A stretch of 64,000 bases of DNA from Clostridiales bacterium Firm_18 (GTDB lineage Bacteria; Bacillota; Clostridia; Monoglobales; Firm-18). The notes under the pieces are model-generated. The model saw only the letters and a program-made list of their open reading frames with translations. It did not search any database and was not told the origin of the DNA. The stretch's first letter is position 1. Every line of letters begins with the position of its first letter. Positions 58,611 to 64,000 of this stretch are shown here, piece after piece. Position numbers and translations under genes: made by a program. The stretch covers positions 1-64,000 of the forward strand of contig LVAX01000075.1 in NCBI GenBank assembly GCA_001604215.1, written 5' to 3'.

Positions 58611-60537
58611 AAAAATGAAGCTTATAAACATAATAGGTCCTATCGCTGAATTTGACAGGATAGTGATGGATTATGTCATTGAGAATGATATTCACCTTGA
58701 AGATATGCTGCATGTTCTGGCAAATGCGCAAGATGTTTTTCCGTTTACCGAAGCAAATCCTTATGTGCAGCTTGTTTCAAAAGTCAACGAAACCCTGTCA
58801 ATTGCGGGTATTGATTCCGAGGCCCTGCCTAAAGGAAACCATTCAATGACACCGCAGGAAATTGAGGATTATTCCGAGCAAATAAAAACAATGCTTGTCG
58901 GGATAATGAAAAAACGGGAAGAAATTGAGGATTCCCTGGAGAAAAACAAACGCATTATAGCACAGGTTGAGCATATTTCAAACATTGACATACCGCTTAA
59001 AGAAATATTTGAATTTGAGCATATAAAGGTCCGGTTCGGCAAAATGCCGAAGGAATCATATAAAAAGCTTAATGAGTTTTTAAGCGAATATTACGCGGCT
59101 TTTTTCTTTAAATTTGAAGAAAAACAAGACGAAGTATACGGGCTTTATTGCGCGCCCGAATCAATACGCGAGAAAATTGACAATCTTTTTTCAACCCTGT
59201 ACTTTGAGCGTATGCATATTGCGAACAAGGCATCCGGGCTGCCAAGTGAGGTTATACAAAGCCTTACGAGGGAAAATGCCGAGCTAAAAGAAAAGCTTGC
59301 CGAGTTGAAAAAGGATATGGACATTATAGTAAGCAGGGAGTTCGATAAGCTTTGCACCGCGGCACGAAGCATTTATTATTTGTATGAAGCCTTTAATGTG
59401 CGAAAATATGCCGCACATACGGAGGAATCCTTTTATATTGCTGGATGGGTTCCCGAAAGCGAGGCCGATGCCCTTGCGCGGGAGTTTGATGCCGAACCGA
59501 ACGTGACGTTTTTGCTTGAAGAGCCGGATATGGCAAAGCATGTAAAACCTCCCACAAAGCTTAAAAACAATAGGTTTGTAAGGCCGTTTGAAAGCTTTGT
59601 AAGAATGTATTCCCTGCCCTCATACAACGAAATAGACCCCACCTTTTTGTTTGCCCTTACATACAGCGTTATGTTCGGGATAATGTACGGGGACGTGGGG
59701 CATGGTATTGTATTGGCGCTTGTTGGTTATTTGCTTCAAAGAAGGGGTGTTTTTTTAGGGCCGATACTTAAAGTATGCGGCTTTGTTGCGGCTTTGTTCG
59801 GCGTTTTCTATGGCAGTGCTTTCGGCGTGGAATTTGAATACAGCTTTATGTATAAGCCGATGGCTTCGGGAAATATTATGAAAACATTGATAGCGGCAGT
59901 TGCGCTTGGCAGCGTTATTATAGGCGTTTCAATGTTTTTAAACATGGCAAACGGTATAAAGCAAAAAGATGCCGGAAGGGTTCTTTTTGACTCAAACGGT
60001 TTAGCCGGCTTTATATTTTATTGGGCGACGGTTATAGGTGTTTTGTCCTTAGTTTTGGGATACGGCATTATAACAAAATGGTATGTGGCTTTGTTTATTG
60101 TACTGCCGCTTGCTTTGGTGTTCTTCAAACGCCCGTTGTCCGCTCTTATTGCCAAGCGAGCGGATTGGGCACCTAAAAATAAAGGCGAGTTCATACTTGA
60201 AAATTTTTTCGAGCTGTTTGAGCTTGTCCTTTCATATATAACAAATACAATTTCTTTTATACGTGTTGGAGCTTTTGCCCTTATACATGCGGGAATGATG
60301 ATGGTTGTTTTTTCACTTGCCAATGTGCAGCAGCATTCGATTGAAGAGTTGAATTTTGCAAAGGTTTTGGTTTTAATCTTTGGCAATGTTTTGGTAATGG
60401 GGCTTGAGGGACTGTTGGTTGCGATACAGGTGCTGAGGCTGGAGTTTTATGAGATGTTCAGCAGGTATTTTTCGGGAGGCGGCAATCCCTTTACGCCCAG
60501 TAAGGTTTCCGCATTTTCCAAAACGACAACACGTTGA
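58591..60537 (+). CDS. V/A-type ATP synthase subunit I
   Basis: VEKMKLINIIGPIAEFDRIV; FALTYSVMFGIMYGDVGHGIVLAL; FIRVGAFALIHAGM. Confidence 0.95.
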   Translation: MIKVAVEKMKLINIIGPIAEFDRIVMDYVIENDIHLEDMLHVLANAQDVFPFTEANPYVQLVSKVNETLSIAGIDSEALPKGNHSMTPQEIEDYSEQIKTMLVGIMKKREEIEDSLEKNKRIIAQVEHISNIDIPLKEIFEFEHIKVRFGKMPKESYKKLNEFLSEYYAAFFFKFEEKQDEVYGLYCAPESIREKIDNLFSTLYFERMHIANKASGLPSEVIQSLTRENAELKEKLAELKKDMDIIVSREFDKLCTAARSIYYLYEAFNVRKYAAHTEESFYIAGWVPESEADALAREFDAEPNVTFLLEEPDMAKHVKPPTKLKNNRFVRPFESFVRMYSLPSYNEIDPTFLFALTYSVMFGIMYGDVGHGIVLALVGYLLQRRGVFLGPILKVCGFVAALFGVFYGSAFGVEFEYSFMYKPMASGNIMKTLIAAVALGSVIIGVSMFLNMANGIKQKDAGRVLFDSNGLAGFIFYWATVIGVLSLVLGYGIITKWYVALFIVLPLALVFFKRPLSALIAKRADWAPKNKGEFILENFFELFELVLSYITNTISFIRVGAFALIHAGMMMVVFSLANVQQHSIEELNFAKVLVLIFGNVLVMGLEGLLVAIQVLRLEFYEMFSRYFSGGGNPFTPSKVSAFSKTTTR

Positions 60538-60622
60538 TTTATACAGAAAAAAGCAGTGTCAGGCGGCAATTTTATTTTGCCGCATGAGTATTTTGTTAAA
60601 TGAATCGTAGGGAGGAAAAAAC

Positions 60623-61045
60623 ATGACTATTTTATTTTATGCAATTGCGGTTTTTGTTGTAATTTTAACACCGTCCGTTTTACATTTCGGTTTTAAGCTT
60701 TCGGGCAAAAAAATGAAAACAGTTTTGGGGCTTAATGTTTTTAGTTTTGCAGCACTGCTTATGGCAGCGATTGTAATCATGCTCGGGGATTCCGGTGTGC
60801 TTGCCCAGGAAGCAGGCCAGGCCTCGGACGGGGCGACAAGCATGGGGTATCTGGCGGCCGCCCTTGTTACGGGACTTGCGTCAATCGGCGCGGGAATAGC
60901 TGTTGCGGCTTCCGCTTCGGCCGCTATCGGTGCAATCTCGGAGGATGCGTCGGTAATGGGCAAAGCGCTTATATTTGTTGCTCTTGCGGAAGGTATTGCC
61001 CTTTACGGATTGCTTATTTCCTTTACAATACTCAGCAGTCTATGA
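60623..61045 (+). CDS. V/A-type ATP synthase subunit K (proteolipid)
   Basis: Four hydrophobic helices; GYLAAALVTGLASIGAGIAVAASASAAIGAISED and ALAEGIALYGLLIS. Confidence 0.94.
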   Translation: MTILFYAIAVFVVILTPSVLHFGFKLSGKKMKTVLGLNVFSFAALLMAAIVIMLGDSGVLAQEAGQASDGATSMGYLAAALVTGLASIGAGIAVAASASAAIGAISEDASVMGKALIFVALAEGIALYGLLISFTILSSL

Positions 61046-61350
61046 AGATATATTTAATCAGCGATAATATAGACACTCAAATCGGAATGCGCCTTGCCGG
61101 GATTGAAGGTGTTGTCGTTCATCAGCGGGAAGAATTTGTTCGTGCGCTTTCCGAAGCGGTCGAAAACAAGGAAATAGGCATTATCCTTATTACCGTAAAG
61201 CTATCCGGCTTGGCGCCGGAATTAATATCAGAAATAAAGCTGAAATACAAAAAGCCCCTGATAGTTGAAATACCCGACAGGCACGGCATGGGAAAATCGG
61301 AAGATTTTATTACCCGGTATGTAAAAGAAGCAATCGGGTTAAAGCTTTAA
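61042..61350 (+). CDS. V/A-type ATP synthase subunit F
   Basis: YLISDNIDTQIGMRLAGIEGVVV...IGIILIT...PLIVEIPDRHG. Confidence 0.92.
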   Translation: MKIYLISDNIDTQIGMRLAGIEGVVVHQREEFVRALSEAVENKEIGIILITVKLSGLAPELISEIKLKYKKPLIVEIPDRHGMGKSEDFITRYVKEAIGLKL

Positions 61351-61377
61351 TCTATAACAAAAGGATATGGTGTTTAT

Positions 61378-61959
61378 ATGAGCAATCCTGAATTAAAAAT
61401 TGCGAATTTTGAAAGGATGGTAATTGGCGAGGCGCAGCAAAGGCGTGATAAAAGCCTTGAGGATATTTCGCGCGAAAAAGAAAAAGCCCTTGCAAAAATA
61501 AAAAAAGAATTAAACGAAGAGGCGCAAAGAAAATATAAAAGCGAAACAAAAAAACTCACGAAAGCCAAAAACGAGCGCGTTTTTCAAAAGCAGCTTGAAT
61601 GCAAGCGGGAGATTTTGGAAGAACGGCAAAGGCTTGTCGATATGCTCTTTGAGAGCGTATTAAGGCGCCTTACGGCTTTTGTTGATTCCGCGGATTATGA
61701 GAGATATATTGACGAGTGCCTTTTAAAATCGAGAAAAAGGCTTGAAGAAGCAACGCTTATTCAAATAGCCCGGCATGACGAAAAATTTGAGGACAAATTT
61801 AAAAGCATGGGCTTAAAAGTGGAATATATCGACAAACCGATAATCGGCGGCTTTATACTTATTGATGAAAAAAACTCGGTAAGAATTGACGAAACGCTTT
61901 TTGTCAAGGTCGAGCAGTCCAAGGCGGAATTTTTGCGAAGATATAATTTAAAGATTTGA
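61378..61959 (+). CDS. V/A-type ATP synthase subunit E
   Basis: Coiled coil; GGFILIDEKNSVRIDETL. Confidence 0.85.
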   Translation: MSNPELKIANFERMVIGEAQQRRDKSLEDISREKEKALAKIKKELNEEAQRKYKSETKKLTKAKNERVFQKQLECKREILEERQRLVDMLFESVLRRLTAFVDSADYERYIDECLLKSRKRLEEATLIQIARHDEKFEDKFKSMGLKVEYIDKPIIGGFILIDEKNSVRIDETLFVKVEQSKAEFLRRYNLKI

Positions 61960-61971
61960 GCGTGATGATAT

Positions 61972-63750
61972 ATGGAAGTAATAGGTGAAATTTTCAGTAT
62001 AAACGGACCTGTTGTAAAGGTCGGAAAATGTGAAAACTTTAAAATGCATGATCAGGTTTTTGTCGGTGATGAGCAGCTTATAGGAGAGGTAATCGGTGTT
62101 GACGGCGACAATACGATAGTGCAGGTGTATGAAAGCACTACCGGGCTTAAAACGGGCGACAGGGTAGTTTCTTTTCAAAGCCCGATGAGCGTTACGCTTG
62201 GTCCGGGGATAATCGGGGGTATATTTGACGGCATACAGCGGCCGCTCAAAAGCATAGAAGATAAATCCGGCCCTTTTATATCAAGGGGCCTCTCGGTTGA
62301 TCCGCTTGATAAAAGCAAAAAGTGGAAGGTAAAAATGCTGGTTAGTAAAGGTGATGTTGTTTCGGGCGGCGCCGTTATTGCGCAGACTCCCGAAACACCG
62401 CAGATAATGCATAAGGTTATTGTTCCGCCGGGGATTGGCGGAAGGATTGATTATATTGCGCCGGACGGTGAATATACCGTTTCGGATGTGATAGCCGAGA
62501 TAGCAGACGAGCAGGGCAATAAAACTCAGATAAAGCTTTCGCACCGCTGGCCGATACGTGTGCCGCGGCCGTATAAAAACAGAATCGGTATTAGAGAGCC
62601 TCTGCTTACCGGACAGCGTATTATCGACACTCTTTTTCCTTTTGCAAAGGGCGGAACGGCGGCGGTTCCCGGCGGCTTCGGCACGGGCAAAACGATGACA
62701 CAGCATCAAATAGCAAAATGGAGCGATGCGGATATAATTATATATATAGGCTGCGGGGAGCGGGGTAATGAGATGACCCAGGTTCTGGAGGAGTTTACTT
62801 CTTTAACCGACCCGAAGAGCGGGGCGCTGCTTATGGACAGAACGGCACTGATAGCCAATACCTCAAATATGCCTGTTGCAGCCCGGGAAGCAAGTATTTA
62901 TACCGGGATAACGCTTGCGGAATATTATCGTGACATGGGCTATCACGTTGCAATTATGGCGGACTCAACCTCACGATGGGCGGAGGCTCTGAGGGAGATT
63001 TCGGGGCGTTTGGAAGAAATGCCGGCCGAGGAAGGATTCCCGGCTTATTTGTCCTCCCGTCTTGCCGCGTTTTACGAGCGTGCGGGTTATATAGAAAGCC
63101 TGAGCGGAAACGAGGGTTCGATTACCATAATAGGCGCCGTATCTCCTCAGGGAGGGGATTTTTCCGAGCCCGTAACACAAAACACAAAGCGTTTTGTAAG
63201 GTCGTTTCTTGCTTTGGACAGACAGCTTGCGTATGCAAGGCATTATCCCGCGATAAACTGGCTTTCTTCATACAGCGAATACGCGGGGCTACTGTCCGGT
63301 TGGTATGAGGAAAATGTTGACGATAGGTTTATGCTGAACCGCAAAAGAATAATTGCCCTGCTGCAGGAGGAAGCAAGCCTCAACGAAATTGTCAAGCTTA
63401 TAGGCAGTGATGTTTTGCCGGATGACCAGAAGCTGGTGCTTGAAACCGCAAGAGTGATAAGGGTCGGCTTTCTGCAGCAAAATGCTTTTCATCCCATCGA
63501 TACGTTTGTACCCATAAAAAAGCAATTTTTAATGATGGACATTATTTTATACCTGCATGACAAGTCAAAGGACGTGCTGCAAAGGGGCATACCCATCTCC
63601 CAATTAATCGAAACAGGCATTTTTGACAGTATTATTCCAATCAAATACCAAATAAACAGCGAGCAGCTTGATAAATTTGATTTGCTTCGAAACAAAATAG
63701 ATGAAGCATGCAAAAAAGTTATCGAAAACAACGAGGTGGTAAAAAGATGA
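61972..63750 (+). CDS. V/A-type ATP synthase subunit A
   Basis: GPGIIGGIFDGIQRPL, PGGFGTGKTMTQHQIAKW, MADSTSRWAEALREISGRLEEMPAEEGFPAYL. Confidence 0.98.
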   Translation: MEVIGEIFSINGPVVKVGKCENFKMHDQVFVGDEQLIGEVIGVDGDNTIVQVYESTTGLKTGDRVVSFQSPMSVTLGPGIIGGIFDGIQRPLKSIEDKSGPFISRGLSVDPLDKSKKWKVKMLVSKGDVVSGGAVIAQTPETPQIMHKVIVPPGIGGRIDYIAPDGEYTVSDVIAEIADEQGNKTQIKLSHRWPIRVPRPYKNRIGIREPLLTGQRIIDTLFPFAKGGTAAVPGGFGTGKTMTQHQIAKWSDADIIIYIGCGERGNEMTQVLEEFTSLTDPKSGALLMDRTALIANTSNMPVAAREASIYTGITLAEYYRDMGYHVAIMADSTSRWAEALREISGRLEEMPAEEGFPAYLSSRLAAFYERAGYIESLSGNEGSITIIGAVSPQGGDFSEPVTQNTKRFVRSFLALDRQLAYARHYPAINWLSSYSEYAGLLSGWYEENVDDRFMLNRKRIIALLQEEASLNEIVKLIGSDVLPDDQKLVLETARVIRVGFLQQNAFHPIDTFVPIKKQFLMMDIILYLHDKSKDVLQRGIPISQLIETGIFDSIIPIKYQINSEQLDKFDLLRNKIDEACKKVIENNEVVKR

Positions 63751-64000
63751 AAATGGAATATATGGGCTTAAAGTCCATCAGCGGCTCGCTTGTTATTCTC
63801 CAAGGGATTAAGGAGGCTTCGTTTGAAGAAATAGTCGAAATTAAAACCGATGAAGGAGACGTACGGATAGGAAAGATTATCGAGCTTGCAAAGGACTATA
63901 CCGTGGTTCAGGTTTATGAAGGAACCCATGGCCTGTCTTTGAAAAATACTGTTACGAGACCATCCGGCAAACCTATGGAATTTGGCGTTTCACGGGAAAT
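63747..64000 (+). CDS. V/A-type ATP synthase subunit B (partial, runs off window)
   Basis: MKMEYMGLKSISGSLVILQGIKEASFEEIVEIKTDEGDVRIGKI...VQVYEGTHGLSL. Confidence 0.92.
   Translation, partial: MKMEYMGLKSISGSLVILQGIKEASFEEIVEIKTDEGDVRIGKIIELAKDYTVVQVYEGTHGLSLKNTVTRPSGKPMEFGVSRE

Noticed and set aside
1-64000. Mobile element, phage or defence island
   Set aside because: No transposase, integrase, phage structural, restriction-modification, toxin-antitoxin or retron-like genes seen; essentially all CDS are housekeeping or sporulation genes.

Overview
This 64 kb window is a chromosomal core region of a low-GC, spore-forming anaerobic Firmicute (Clostridia-like; inferred from spoIIE, sigH, GerMN lipoprotein, desulfoferrodoxin/rubredoxin and a V/A-type ATPase). 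It is gene-dense. Main blocks in order: tRNA-Leu; an oxygen-defence/metal cluster (superoxide reductase, rubredoxin, ferritin, ZIP transporter); argJ; spoIIE; yybS-like/gdpP/rplI/dnaB/tilS/hpt/ftsH; tRNA-Met and tRNA-Glu; sir2/folD/bioY; tRNA-Gln; mfd/icd/acn; a 1,708-aa SLH protein with a large internal duplication; rodA, rsmD/coaD, sigH, tsf/rpsB; an NCS2 permease; a TIM-barrel/acyl-CoA-synthetase fusion; hom/thrB/lysC/rlmB; an ACT/PFL pair; and a V/A-ATPase operon running off the right edge. I saw no phage, transposase, CRISPR array or rRNA. The most interesting material is intergenic: (i) a dispersed palindromic repeat family (about 7 copies, consensus like AGGCATAAGGGAGCCAAGCTCT...AGAGCTTGGCTCCCTTATGCCT), (ii) a second GC-rich repeat family in 3 copies with apparent internal-deletion variants, (iii) a GATATT-spaced multi-hairpin element beside a perfect 17-bp inverted repeat, (iv) a tRNA-like or cobalamin-box-like structured leader between sigH and a zinc-ribbon gene, and (v) a 167-nt purine-permease leader with two competing 3' arms. 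All calls are by eye; no database or folding program was run.
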